Shown here piece after piece: positions 1-12,063 of a stretch of 64,000 nt of DNA. Numbering within the stretch: the first letter of the stretch is position 1; every line of letters starts with the position of its first letter. A program made the translations under genes and the position numbers. The stretch comes from Rhizoclosmatium globosum (lineage: Eukaryota; Chytridiomycota; Chytridiomycetes; Chytridiales; Chytriomycetaceae). The stretch covers positions 1 to 64,000 of the forward strand of contig MCGO01000151.1 in assembly GCA_002104985.1 (NCBI GenBank), in the 5' to 3' direction. A model generated the notes under the pieces. The model was not told the origin of the DNA. It saw only the letters and a program-made list of their open reading frames with translations, and ran no database searches.

Positions 1-35
1 TATCAAATAATGCGGAACCTATTACAAGAAATGCA

Positions 36-2442
36 ATGTCTCCATTTATCTTTAAGCGCACTCTCGATAAAGTGCTCAGCTCAAGCTCGCTAGAAGTAAA
101 TGATTCAAGTTCGTCAACTTCAATCAATATTTCACTAGAAGGTCCACCAGTCATACTCGTTCAACCCACATCATTAAACGACAATTATTCAAGTGATGAT
201 GTGCCTGACAGCGAAATAAGTCTCAATCTACACTCATTACAGAACATCAAATCTGAAAACAGCCACGCAGAAAGCAATTCTCAAGGAGCAGAAAGTTCAA
301 AAATGAGTACTACACCAAAACTTCCTATCACACCAAGTCCCCCAAACATCCAATCGGGCACATGACACCAAAGCGACAGCCCTGAAAACTGTCGAAGATA
401 ATGAGGAAAAAAGTGAGAGCTTGAGAAGCTTTGATTCATTCATCCATAGAATCAAATCCACGAGTTTCATTGATACGAGTCGAAGGCAAACTATTCGCGA
501 TGCGTTGCAGAAAAAGGCGAGAAAGGATGCGCGGGAGTCTATCAAACAAGGAGGAGAGTCCCGACCACAATCCTTTTCTCACACTCTCAAAACGGATTTC
601 AGGAACTCTTCGGTCGTCAAAACAGCGGACCTTACTGAATCCAACGGCTTCCGCTCGTTCATTACGGATTTCGTAATATTGGGTTTTTGTTGCCTATGTA
701 TGATGGAAAGGGAAGGAAAATTGGGTTGGAGCATTTTGAGCCTGTTGATATCCAGAACTTGAGCTTTTTCCAGAACGGGTTGCATCCGAGATCGATTATA
801 ATACTCTATGGGAACTGTTTTTGATTGGTAAGGATGTTTCTAGAGGTCTATATGAAACTAATACATTCGAAAGGGTTGTACGTTTCCTACATGTGGCTTA
901 TTCCATTTGTTGTTGCTTTTCAGCCTCCGACACTTGATATTGAGTACCTGTCGATCGTGATTACGGTTACGTATGTGTTAGACACGTAGTCACGTTGCTT
1001 GCACCTCAACCCAAAATAAGCGATGGAGTGTACACACTACGAGAATACGAATCACTTCGACCGGTTCTAAAAGAATGGATAAAGAATGGATAGGGTTTCC
1101 ACTGATATTCGAAGTCTTACCTTGATTCCGTTCGAAATCATTTCTCACAGTGGGAACACGGCCGTTATTGCTCTTGATCCGACTTGCAAGACTGTGTCAC
1201 AGAATTCCGATAATCAGTTCGCATTGCGCGATTCTGATTCAGTGGAGTAACATACTGGATGCTGTGAGCGGGTTTGGAGTGAGCCAGATTACACCGATTG
1301 CAATTGGGATGGTTCTGTTTCTGCACTTTAATGCGTGCAGTATTTATTTTTCGGAAGGTTGACGGGGTTTGTGGGTGTCGGATAAGTGGACTGAGTTTGA
1401 GGTTGCGGATTTGTTCGACTTTTATGCGTGGACGCTTTATCGGGTGAGTTCATGCTCTGTCAAAATCTGTAAATTAAAGAAACTGCTCTTATATAGGCTG
1501 TTGGAAACATGTTCCCAGCAGCATTCGAGTAAGTACCTCATTTTCGTCGAGAACATGTTTATCCAAATTATCAGCCCACAAACACCTATCGAACAATTAA
1601 TTCAAACTTATACGTCATTATATCCGCCGTTATCTATGCGGGTTTCTTGGAGCTATATCGTCCGCAACAATGAGCATCAACCCTTCAGGGCAAACTCTAT
1701 CAACACAAAATGGAACAATTGAACGATTACGTCAAGTGGAAGAACTTGAGTACTGAAACAGAGCTAAGCTATTCAGTTACTATGAAACTAAATATCGTGG
1801 CAAGTTCTTTGAGGAGGAGAGTCTATTGAGTGAAATGAATGAGTCTCTTCGTGCCGTAAGCATACCCGGCTAATACATATCTAAGTTATAATAACGGTTT
1901 GATAGGAAATTTCTTTCAAAACACACGTGCACTCCTCGAACGCGTTCCGTTCCTAAAACGCCAATACGGAGACGGTCGTGACGAAATTTTTTGGGCGACT
2001 TGCTATGGCGCTTCGACCACAGTATTACGTTACGGGAGACTACATTACAAAACAGGAGACTCTGGGCACGATATGTTCTTCATTCTTCATGGGAAAGTGG
2101 ACGTTTCTGTAAACGGGAAGAAGATGGTTTCGTTGTTTGATGGCGCGTATATCGGAGGTACGTTTTTGACTGTATTATTTGGAATGAACTTGATTTAAAC
2201 TTTGGTATAGAGGTCGCACTGATAACGAACGTCCCACGCACAGCGACTGTACAAGCAGCGATGCCATCAATATTGTATAGATGAATTATAACGACTTTCA
2301 CGATATTCTGGATGAGTTTTTGGATATGAAAATGAGGATTGAAGCCCTTGCTAATGAAAGGGAGGCTGCGTTGAATCTTGTGAAAGCTGCGACTATGGCA
2401 CATCCAGTGGAGTCGCCGCGATCGAGTGTTGGATCTTTTTGA
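36..2442 (+). pseudogene. HCN/CNG-like voltage-gated channel with C-terminal cyclic-nucleotide-binding domain, frameshifted
   Basis: Plasma-membrane cation-channel family opened by voltage and cyclic nucleotides. In order I can read a Ser-rich N-terminus (36-365), S1/S2-like segments (about 880-980, YLSIVITVTYVLDT), S3-S5 (about 1090-1360, VSQITPIAIGMVLFLHFNAC), a pore segment (1410-1535, FYAWTLYR then AVGNMFPAAF), S6 (1640-1690, SAVIYAGFLGAISSAT), the C-linker (1745-1860, YYETKYRGKFFEEESLL) and a CNBD (1960-2290, FFILHGKVDVSVNG and VPRTATVQAAMP). These blocks lie in different frames, with single-base shifts or stops near 970, 1090, 1125, 1360, 1640, 1672, 1755 and 2280. Some joins are real introns (1531-1577 and 2160-2213 have GT-AG ends), but most shifts have no splice sites. 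The domain order is complete, so this looks like a recently decayed gene or uncorrected indels. The filter lacks the usual GYG/GFG. Confidence 0.72.
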
Positions 2443-2679
2443 ATAATAGTCTTTGTAATAAAACGTAAGAAATATATTAATTATCTGTGGAAATATATGA
2501 GAAATATTTGACAGGTACATTCTCATGAAATCCTTGCTAGAATTCCAAAGATTCGGGTTTCTCCTGGGACTCATCATCGTGGCTTTAACATTTCAAATTT
2601 ATTACGCGTATCGATCTCGACGTTCAGATCAGTTTACAATGGGAATGGGAAAGATGAAGGGGCCCTAATTGAGAATTCT

Positions 2680-4190
2680 CCCTCAAATGGCCTACTTTGC
2701 AGGTAGGACTTCATGAATTATTTAACTTCTAAAAACTATTCAGAGCTCGATCAGAGTGGCTGACGCCTTCGAACGATTGAATTCTTCGACGAAAACAACT
2801 TTCATCCACTCCTTTTCGCCTCAAGACCCCACAACCTTTTCCATATACCTCAAAGTAAGATGATTCATTTTATTAGCATCTAATGATTCAAAACACACAC
2901 ACAGTACATCCCAAAGCGACTCTCTCGAAATCACTTTATGCGTTTCGAAATCCCGCCAATATCTTATTCCCACCTGAAGACATTGTTGTCTCTGTTTCAA
3001 GCGAATCCATCCATTTCACAGCACGGCTACGGCCTTGTGGGTCTGTGAATGTGACTTCGATGGACCAAGGTTCTACTCTGCTTCAGTTCAAATCCCACAT
3101 TCCGGATCGTATTCACTGTCGGTTTCGGTGTAGCGAAGCGTTTCGTTGGAATGCGTACAATGAATCGAATATTTGGCCGTGGAAGCGACTTGAGAAGCTG
3201 TGTTGAATGTGGATGGCGACATGTGTCAAGGTTGAGGTATTGAAGGGTGGGAGTGGAAAGAGTGCATCAAACACGTGTGACCTTGCTCGGATTTATAATG
3301 CTACGAATGTGATTCAGAAGGATGGCCACTTTCAGAACTGCTACCTGGATATTGGCTCAACTGTCCAATGATGCTGTCAATAGAAACGAGAAGGGGCGTC
3401 ATAAGGCCTGGATTCAGAACACGAAGCCTCTGCTTACTGGATCCACGTTCATTCCAACCAGTGCTCCCTCCGCGCTTTCACGCGCACCAAGGACGCATGT
3501 GTCTGATCGAAAAGTATCCTGTCATTCACTGGTTCGGCGACAGCAACTCTCGCCGCGCGATAAGTTCTTGGATGTCCGTGATGGTGGTTGGAGAGGGTTC
3601 TTGGGAAAAGATGGTCGCGAAGTGTGGAAGACGGGAACGGGGGTTGGTTTCGGGACTTTGCGTTAGGGAAGCGGGAGATTGTTCTTGGGAGTGGGGTGTT
3701 GAGAATAAGGTTTGGGGAAGGAGGTGAGAGGACGTGGAAGAAGGCAAAGATTTATTTTCGAGGGATTGGAGGGAGTCTGACGAATGCTGTTTTTTCGTGG
3801 AGGCGGGTGTTAGATAGAAGTGATGGTGGAATGTTGTGTCAATGAGTTTGAAGAGACGGGAAAAGGTTTCGCTTGTTGTGGTTAGTGTTGGGAATTGGGA
3901 GGCTGGCGTTTGAAGATGTAGATGGGTGGAGTGAACGAGTTCGTGCGTTCGCAAGAGGACTGAAGGAAATGTATCGAGAAATGGAAGGCGTTCGATTTGT
4001 CTTTCGGACGGCTCAACCTGCTTGTCCTGTGACTGAATGGGGACAATATCGACATCGGCGATACACTCCTGCCAGAATGAAATGTTTCGAACCTTGGGCC
4101 ATGATATTTAAGGAGGAACTGAACGCGGATATTTGGGATATTGGGATTGTAACAGCAATCAAGATATGTGTGAACATTTCACTGCCCGTC
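2680..4190 (+). pseudogene. NXPE/PC-esterase (SGNH-like) protein, fragmented
   Basis: No continuous reading frame exists, but pieces look like a protein with an N-terminal beta-sandwich and a C-terminal SGNH-type esterase of the NXPE/PC-esterase kind (secreted or Golgi proteins acting on acylated glycans; family role only). An Ig/filamin-like start lies at 2760-3100. The best evidence is at 3500-3560, CLIEKYPVIHWFGDSNSRR, which fits the GDS nucleophile block. A strand VVVSVGNWEAG follows at 3870-3910, then a helix and RFVFRTAQPACPVTEW at 3985-4045, as expected for the C-terminal half. The frame changes after the GDS block and again inside the VGNWEAG/EDVDGW junction (about 3912), with no GT-AG pair to explain it. 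The residue expected to close the catalytic set near the C-terminus is not visible. It lies between two other decayed genes. Confidence 0.5.
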
Positions 4191-4274
4191 TAACCACGCA
4201 CATCCATCAGTGGTCGCGTTAGAAAATCAGTTGCTGTTTAATTTGATTTGTTAATTTTCATACATATGTATGCT

Positions 4275-5012
4275 CTAGTCCTCATCATCGCTTAGAATAC
4301 ATTCCATCTCCACTTGACTTGATCCCTTTACCCACGCGATCTTCCACAACCCCTTCTCATCAAACAAAGCCGCAACACCCAAGAAATCCACATCCCGTTT
4401 CAGTTTATGAGGATTAATAGCCCCACCCGGACAGCGTGGTCTTTTTCCAAGTCTCATTATGCCGAGCATCGAAATCAAACGCTTCACGGTTCTCCACGCG
4501 GATGAACGTGTAGTTGTGTGGAGGATGGAGGTATGTCTTTCGAGGAGCTTTCCGACGAGTGCGTCTTCTGGGTGGTTTTGGAGCGGGTTTTGGAGAATAG
4601 GGAAGCGAGTGTGTCGGACATTTCGAGGGAGAGTGTATAGAGTTGGCCGGTTGCGTAAAGGTAGGGTTGGCAGTCTGTGCAGTTTCGTCCGATAATCACG
4701 TTTTTGAGGTTGATGTTTGGGTGGATGTAGGTTTTGTAGTAGAGGGATAGTGGATGTATGAGTCGTCATCTGCTTTTGAAATGAAGGGGTGGCGGAGGTG
4801 GGTGTTTTTGTGAGAAGAGACGAAAGGAAAGTGATTGGTTTGATTGTGTTTGCCGTGTGAGGGTTTTCGGGAATAGGGAGAATTATTATGTCTCCGTATG
4901 TGTTATTTTCTTGTATGAGGGATTCAAGGTGGGAAGGTGTTGGGGGTTCGCCCAGATAAACCGAGTTGTTGCGATGGAGGAAGTGGGTTTGTGAGTCTCT
5001 GGTAGGTTTCAC
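4275..5012 (-). pseudogene. GT31-type beta-1,3-galactosyltransferase-like glycosyltransferase, frameshifted
   Basis: A 245-codon ORF is open across the whole stretch, but the GT31 signature motifs are spread over three frames. The N-terminal part ENNTYGDIIILPI (4870-4925) matches the usual E..YGDI block. The metal-binding DxD block SKADDDSYIH (about 4755-4785) is in a second frame. The acceptor-side block IIGRNCTDC then YLYATGQLYTLSLEM (4610-4700) is in a third. The later EDxxxG block (PEDALVGKLLER, about 4530-4570) returns to the first frame. At least three indels are needed, and no introns of credible length join the blocks. The family consists of type II Golgi membrane enzymes; no membrane anchor is seen, so the 5' end may also be missing. 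The C-terminus ends in an acidic tail, LSDDED. This is a decayed gene or a badly sequenced one, beside two others in the same state. Confidence 0.6.
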
Positions 5013-5201
5013 GAATCATTAGACGTCGCCGTTTGGCCTTTGGGCTGTAATGGGACATGGTTGCTACCAGCCATATCGGTTTTGTTGGTGTTGTTTGAAT
5101 CACCTAATTCCAAAGCTTTAATCTCTTTGAATTCGCACAAAATACGTACGTGCAACAAAACAACGACAACGAATACAATGAGTAAATAGTTAGATGGATT
5201 C

Positions 5202-5459
5202 GTGACTGGTTTTTCATTGGCCGTGAAGTTGACAGGTTCGGCGGGATTATCTTCGGATTATTCTGAGATTGAAGAGGTCAAGAATGAAATTTATTGCTAC
5301 GATCAGTCAATTTTGGGATTTCACGGGAATGATATCAATAATTCGGAACTAATGATTGTGGCTGAGTTGGATGGGAGACTTACCCATCATCATGATAACA
5401 TTGAAAAGGAGGCAATGCAAAGGGGGAACTTCTGTGTCATGATTTCAAATGCACCATGA
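5202..5459 (+). CDS. Small hypothetical ORF upstream of the ABC transporter
   Basis: An 85-codon open frame with no family I recognise. It is acidic and has no signal peptide or membrane segment. It begins shortly after an in-frame stop, and there is no clear promoter. The 5460-5684 stretch after it holds only the presumed 5' region of the ABC transporter. It may be noncoding chance sequence or a leftover exon. Confidence 0.2.
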   Translation: MTGFSLAVKLTGSAGLSSDYSEIEEVKNEIYCYDQSILGFHGNDINNSELMIVAELDGRLTHHHDNIEKEAMQRGNFCVMISNAP

Positions 5460-5684
5460 GACACTCTAGGGGTACCAAGTGTTTCAGATCTGTGGGTTAC
5501 ATCAAGCGAGCTTCAAAGACCCTTTCTTGTATTTCCACCCACCTGTGAGATCTCGCTGTGAAATTAGATCACCATTAAAAAAGTAGGGGTGGAACAGCAA
5601 CTTGTCCAAAAGAAAAAAGATCTGGATGCGAAATGGCCAGTCGGTGTTTTGTTTTTTCGCCACTTGAAACTTTGACCGGATCTG

Positions 5685-8600
5685 ATGTTCCCTGTTCCTG
5701 TTCCGGAACTCGACCTTTCTGGCTCGAACGTTGTTTGCGCTGCATTTGCAGCTGCACTTGGATTTAGTGTGATTCGGTACCGGGAAACGAGTGTTGGCAC
5801 TGCGACAGCCGAGCATTTGAAGTGGGCGGCGGCGGGTGTTGCTGCTGTTGAGCTTGGGACTGTGTTGGTGCTTCCAAGCGATACTTTGCTTGCTGTCTTG
5901 GTAGTACGTATCTAATTGCCTGTCTTTGACTGCCAGGCCCTACCTTCTTGGTCAGGTGTTTGTTACTGGTATCACTAACAATCCCCCAAAACAGGCCATT
6001 GATGCTTCTCTTCGCTTGAGCCGCCGATCTGCCGCACTCAACCGATCATTACTAGCTTCGCTTTTTATCGTTGCTGCAACATTGTTTGCCCTCAAATCGG
6101 AATCAAAATTCGATCACCTTTTCGTGGCGCTGGGTGTTGCTGCAGCTGCCGACTTCTGCATTGCTGCCACGTACAAAATGCATAAATTAAACTACAAAAT
6201 GAGAGAGGAAGGACCAAAGGGAGAAACTATTGTATGTGCTTGGCTTGTTTGAAGTACAAACCTTCTTATCCTTTTCTATTCATAATAGGAAACCCCCGAA
6301 ACGAAAGCTTCCCTATTTTCTCGTCTCTTTTTCAACTGGTTCACTCCTCTCATCGTAAAGGGTTCGCAGAGGCCACTCAACCCAGACGACCTTTGGAAGC
6401 TCAAAGACTGCGATGACACTGAAGCTATCCTCAAGCGATACAGGGCAATCAAAAGACCAAACAGACACTTGCTCGTCTCGCTCTTATTGGTGTCATGGAA
6501 ACCATTCACAATCCAAATGACAGCGTCCCTCATCCAGTCTGTCGTCTCCTTCGCCAACCCGTTCTTCCTCTTCAAAATCCTTAAATGGATTCAAACCGAC
6601 CGTACTAGCCCAGATGCGGATGTTTCTGAGGGTTGGCTCTTGATTTTCGGACTCTTTGCGTGTAACATTCTCAACTCTCTTGTTTCGGGACAATTGTACT
6701 TCCACGGGCGAAGAGTCGGTCGTACTATGCGTGCTGTAATTGTGTCGGAGATTTTCGGAAAGAGCATGAGACGAGTTGCGGGTATTGCTGCTCCAAAGAA
6801 GCAGGCTGCTCCAGTTCAAGTGGAGTCAGATGCCGCCGGTGACGACAAGAAGGAAGAAGAAAAGAAGGAGGAGGATGCTGAAGCTACTTTGGTGAGTCCT
6901 GGTATTCGTATAAATGAAAGGAGCCTAACATATCTGGCTTTTGTAGGGTAAAATCGCCACTCTGATGTCCGTTGACTCGGAAAGATTCTGTGATTTCATC
7001 TGTTACGTCCAAGATCCTTTCATCAACTTCCCTATCTCTATCACTTTTGCCTTTTTGGGTCTCTACCAAGTCATTGGACTTTCTTCTCTCGCTGGTCTCG
7101 GAGTCATTCTTCTCTCCGGTCCTTTCTCCACGTTCTTGGGCACTTGGGTGAACAAGGTGCAGGAAGAGTACATGAAGAGTGTTGATAAGCGTGTTGCGAT
7201 TACAAACGAGGTAATTACTCATCGGATTTGATTTATGTAAACTGACTAATATCGCAACATAGACATTGAACGGAATCAGAATCATCAAGTACTTTTCGTG
7301 GGAGCACCAATTCCAAGCAAAGATTCTTGCTGCTCGATCTGTCGAGCTCAAGAACCTTTTGAAACTCTCTTTTATCTACATCACTCTCTACATCTCCAAC
7401 TTTTCGTACTCGATTCTGTGTTTCTTCGTCACCTTTTCCGTGTACACTTTGTGGGAGGGCAAGACTCTCGATGCTGCTACAGCGTTCAGTGCTGTTTTGT
7501 TGTTGGAGCGTTTGACAGAGTTGCTTGGATGGGCACCTCAGCTTGTCATGTGGGTCTTGAAGAGTAAAGTTGCGCTTGACCGTGTGATTGGCTTCTTGAA
7601 GGAGACTGAAGTGGAAACAGCCGGAGCTGATGATGTTCAGGATGGACCTGAGATTGGATTCAAGGCTGGACAGTTCAGATACTTCAACCAGGAAGATGGA
7701 GAAAAGAAAAAGAAGGCTGATGCTGCGACTGCTGTTTCTGAGAGCACTCCGTTGTTGGCTAGACAGAGAGAGGAGGCTCAAAATGAAGGAGACTTGATGG
7801 GCGGACCTGAGTTTAGACTGAAGGATGTTTCTATCGAGTTCATGGTTGGAGGATTGAATGTTGTTACGGGACCTACTGGAGGTGGTAAGAGTTCGTTGAT
7901 TTTGGCACTGTTAGGAGGTAAGCTTATTGAGTTGAAGTAATCCAAGTACTGACTCTCCAATCCAGAAATGAAGCGTCTTGGTGGTCGCGCATTCCTTCCA
8001 AAGAACTCAATGGCTGCAGACTCCTCTGTCGCCTACGTTGCACAGACTGCATGGCTCCTCAACGCTACAATTCGTGAAAACATTTTGATGGGACACGCAT
8101 TCGACGAAAAGCGATACCGCGAGACCCTCGAAGCTTGTTCCCTCGTCCGTGATCTTGAAACTTTTTCTGGTGGTGACTTGACCGAAATTGGTGAAAAGGG
8201 TGTGTCGATTAGTGGTGGACAGAAGCAGAGAATCAGTCTTGCCCGTGCCGTGTACAGCGATGCCAGTGTTGTCTTGTTGGATGATCCTTTGAGTGCTGTC
8301 GACGCCCCAACTGCTCGTCACTTGTTGAAGTACGCTGTCTTGGGTGCATTGAAGGGTCGTACTGTCATTCTCGTGACCCATGCCGTTGGACTTGTTGCTC
8401 CGTTCGCCGATCACGTTGTTATTTTGCAAAATGGTGAAGTCGTCAGCCAGGGTACTCCAACTGAAATCGCTTCGGACCCTAGCGTTCCTGATATCACACA
8501 CCAAATGCTCGCACAAACTGTTGTTCTCACCGACGAAGAGGATGTCAAGAAAGACCCCGACGCTGCTGAAAAGAAGGATGTTGTTGCCAGTGATGAAGAT

Positions 8601-10920
8601 GGGACCAAGCTTGTTGAAGATGAAAAGAGAGAGACCGGAAGTGTCAGCTGGAAAGTGTACAAGACTTACTGGGATGCTGGAGGTGGTTTGCTCTTCTTGA
8701 TTAGCTTTGTTGTGTTCCAGTGGTTGCAGAGTGGTGCCAATGTGTCTACGGATTGGTGGTTGAGTAAGTGGACAAGTTCTGCAAATGCCACGGAACCAGT
8801 AGGAAACATGACCAGTGCCTTTGTGTACGGCCCTGTTCAGCAGTTTGGTGCGGCTCCGTTGATGATGGCGGCCGGATTTGTAGATGGAACCAAGACCACC
8901 AATGTTGTCAGTTTGCAATCATTTGTCGCTTCTGCTGTTTCTGCCACCGGAGGCCTTGGACACTCTGAAACTATGTTCTTTATTGCTATTTATGGATTGC
9001 TTGGATTTGTGAAGGTCCTTGTGGCTGTTATCCTCAACTTGATCAACGTGTTTGGAGCGATTCGTGCCTCCCGCTCGTTGCACGAGTCTTTGCTTGCGTC
9101 TGTACTCGGAGCTCCTTTGCGTTTCTTTGAGACTACTCCTTTGGGAAGAATCTTGAACAGATTTTCGAAGGTATGTTTGCGTTTTTGCCAAATATGAAGT
9201 CTAAGTGATTTTTAGGATATTTCAACTGTCGATGAGGATGTCATGAACTCTGTTTTCTACTTCTGTCACCAGTTGGTGAAGGGTGCGACTATTATTGCTG
9301 TGATTAGTTACTCCGCGCCATGGTTCTTGATTTCTTTCTTCCCTATCTTCTATGCATACATGAGCATCACTCAGCAATACCTGAACGTTTCGAGAGAGTT
9401 GAAGAGGTTAGCGATTCAGGAGTTTTATCGATGAAATGCTTACTCTTCTCCTTAGATTGCAATCCATCTCGCGATCGCCTATCTTCTCTCTTTTCTCCGA
9501 ATGTCTTGCTGGTGTCGTTACAGTTCGTGCCTACAACCAAACCGCTCGATTCCAACAAATGTCGTCTGACCGTGTCAACACAAATCACAAAGCCTTCTAC
9601 CTCCTCTGGACGGCCAACAGATGGCTCTGTATCCGTACTGATATGATTTCAGCTGTTGTGATTCTCTGTGCTGGTGGTGCTGTTATTTCTGGAAATGTGA
9701 ACGCTGGATGGGCAGCTTTGACGCTCTTGTATGCTGGACAATTTAGTGAAGCGTTGTTGTGGATTGTGCGTATGCATGCTGATATGGAAATGAGTATGAA
9801 TAGTGTGGAGCGATGCAGAGAGTACATGGACATTGAACAGGAGCCTGCTCGCGTGGTTGAAGGATACAGACCAAGTTCTGAGTGGCCAGAGAAGGGAGAG
9901 ATTTCTGTCGACGGATTGAGCGTTCGTTACGGTGGCGACGACCAGCCTTTTGTTTTGAACGGTGTCACCTTCAAGACTCGCCCTGGAGAGAAAATCGGAG
10001 TTGTTGGAAGGTTTGTTGTTTTTTCTTTCTCTCCGCGTTTTTCTTAATGGTTTTCTTTGTACAGAACTGGTGCTGGTAAATCGACGTTGTCTTTAGCTTT
10101 CTTTAGAATTATTCCACTCGCCCAAGGATCAATTACGATCGATGGCATGGATATTGGACGCATGGGATTGAGTGATTTGAGATCCAAGTTGACCATCATC
10201 CCTCAAGATCCTGTCTTGTTTACTGGAACTGTGCGATCTAACTTGGATCCTCACGGAGAGTGTGATGATGCCGAGTTGTGGCATGTCTTAAGATCGACTC
10301 ATGTTTTGGAGAGTGTGAATGGTGCTACCGAAAGTGGATCTAGTTCTACGACTTTGACACCAGGCGTCAGTGCAACCGATTTGGATGCTATCGCCACCAA
10401 CGATGAAGTTACGCTCACAAACCCATCCTTGAAGCGTGTTGCCTCTTCGGCCACAATGAAAAGTATGAGCAGCTCAATGAGCAGTAACTCAGGAAACTCG
10501 TTGACTCTCGACTCACCTGTGACTGAAAACGGAGGAAACTTCTCACAGGGACAAAGACAGTTGCTCTGTATGGCCCGTGCCTTGCTTCGCAAATCAAAGG
10601 TCATTTTCTTGGACGAAGCGACAGCCAGTATCGATGCTGCCACTGACGCCAAGATTCAGCAAACTATTCGTGAAGAGTTGAAGGACGCTACGGTGTTGAC
10701 TATTGCGCATCGTTTGAAGACTGTTTGTGACTACGACCGTGTGCTGGTGTTAGATAAGGGACAGGTTGTGGAGTTTGGAACCCCTCTTGAGTTGATTGAG
10801 AATGAGAAGGAAGGTATTGCGGCAGGGTACTTTAGAAAGATGTGTGAGGATAGTGGTGAGTTGGCTGAGCTCGTCCGTATCGCTAAGCGGGCTGAAGCTG
10901 AAAAGGCTGGAAGTATTTGA
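5685..10920 (+). CDS. ABCC/MRP-type full ABC transporter
   Basis: ATP-driven exporter of conjugates and organic anions in the MRP/Ycf1/Ybt1 class, expected in the vacuolar or plasma membrane. Nine exons join in frame after removing GT-AG introns 5904-5994, 6232-6288, 6892-6946, 7211-7262, 7918-7965, 9171-9215, 9407-9455 and 10011-10064, giving 1,594 residues. Order: short TMD0 (about four membrane segments, 5700-6180), the MRP linker (SRLFFNWFTPLIVKG, 6310-6355), TMD1, NBD1 (Walker A GPTGGGKSS near 7870, C-loop SGGQKQR near 8210, Walker B VVLLDDP), TMD2 (8640-9800), NBD2 (Walker A GRTGAGKST across the last intron, C-loop FSQGQRQL, Walker B VIFLDEATASID). As usual for MRPs, NBD1 has Asp where the catalytic Glu would be, and NBD2 keeps Glu. 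NBD2 carries a Ser-rich insert of about 60 residues before its C-loop. AATAAA lies at 10945. Confidence 0.95.
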
Positions 10921-10980
10921 TGATGGACATTTTCTTTTGGAGTAAATAAACGTTTTTTGCATCTTGATCGAAATCGAACT

Positions 10981-11991
10981 TTATTGTCCATTAGATCGTA
11001 TTTGGTCGAAATCCTCACTGAATATATTTATGTTGCTTCTATGCCATTTATTTGTTGTAAGTGATGTCCCATAGCTTCTTGGTGTGGGTGATTTTGTTGA
11101 TTGCCTTTGCTCATCTACAGTATTAGATTCTCGTTGGGTTTCCATTACTTCTTTCGCTTCGTTCATTTGATTTGAAGCTTGAGCCTCTTTAACAACCTCG
11201 TTATTGTGCAATGCCACTTTCAAAGCGACAAGAATAAAGAACACTATGGTTGTGCATACGTAAGCAAGAATCGTGTAAAGCTCAATTTCCCACGGAGAAT
11301 TTACAGCGTACATCATACTGAGGAAAGCAAACGCTAAGAGTATAGTGACATGGACGCCTACACCATATTGAGCAACGACGTGAAAGTCAATATCAATGTT
11401 TTCTTGGTTGCTATCCATTTGGAGTTTTCGTAAAAATTGGATGAAGCCCCACAAGAACATCGCATCCATGGTCACTGTTATAGCAGCACTTATTAACGAG
11501 AGAATTATTTCAGCCAAGGAAGATGCGTTTTCGAGATCTTCCATATGATTAGTCTTTGCAGCAAGCCCAGTTATTGATGCAATCACAGGTAAGAAACACA
11601 CAAATGGGAACACCAACATTCCATAACTCATTACAAACGCCATTTTAGGGCACTTGAATCGAATTACTGAGCTTCCTCGGCTCCATGATAACATCAAATA
11701 ACAACTTTCAAATATAGCTACAAACAAATCATCAAGAACTTGAATAATCCACTTGTTTTGATGCGACGGAAAACAGGTACCACATAGATCAGTCATATAA
11801 AGACCGCTCGACGATATTCCAATCAAAATGAGTTGAATGTTATAACTGGTCGCCATTTTAATCAGAGTTACGGGCTTTTCTGATATAACTAGGTGATAAA
11901 CCGATATGAATACTAGCCCCACGCATCCACACAGTGTCAGTACTAGCAATACTAGTGATACATAGCGAAGTGGATTGTCTTCATTGTCCAT
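10981..11991 (-). CDS. Seven-transmembrane receptor-like protein, family member 1
   Basis: Intronless 336-residue protein with seven hydrophobic segments (about residues 8-33, 45-72, 82-105, 117-142, 158-184, 206-230, 236-260) and a hydrophilic C-tail of about 75 residues: a GPCR-like layout with a very short N-terminus. I cannot place it in a named receptor class. It is a tandem paralogue of the next gene (12064-13077). Shared blocks are the second segment (ATSYNIQLILIGISSSGLY), the third-segment end AIFESCYLMLSW, the first loop after it GSSVI, and a tail motif ending IFSEDFDQIRSN. A more distant pair lies at 42446-44551. The stop is 60 bp from the stop of the convergent ABC transporter. The function, ligand and coupling partner cannot be read from the sequence. 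Confidence 0.85.
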   Translation of the reverse strand: MDNEDNPLRYVSLVLLVLTLCGCVGLVFISVYHLVISEKPVTLIKMATSYNIQLILIGISSSGLYMTDLCGTCFPSHQNKWIIQVLDDLFVAIFESCYLMLSWSRGSSVIRFKCPKMAFVMSYGMLVFPFVCFLPVIASITGLAAKTNHMEDLENASSLAEIILSLISAAITVTMDAMFLWGFIQFLRKLQMDSNQENIDIDFHVVAQYGVGVHVTILLAFAFLSMMYAVNSPWEIELYTILAYVCTTIVFFILVALKVALHNNEVVKEAQASNQMNEAKEVMETQRESNTVDEQRQSTKSPTPRSYGTSLTTNKWHRSNINIFSEDFDQIRSNGQ

Positions 11992-12063
11992 TGTTTGACA
12001 TAATCTGCAAAACCCATTGTCTCAGCGGTTAACTAAAGTCATCAAAATAAATCATTTATTAAG

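Noticed and set aside
2240..2281. A roughly 32-nt intron repairing the channel CNBD frame
   Set aside because: It would delete the conserved TVQAAMP block; a one-base deletion is simpler.
4275..5012. Intact 245-residue gene
   Set aside because: The single ORF is open by base composition, but GT31 motifs are found in three frames, so the ORF is not the real protein.
8007..8918. 303-codon minus-strand ORF
   Set aside because: It is antisense to the ABC transporter NBD1/TMD2 and has no family features.
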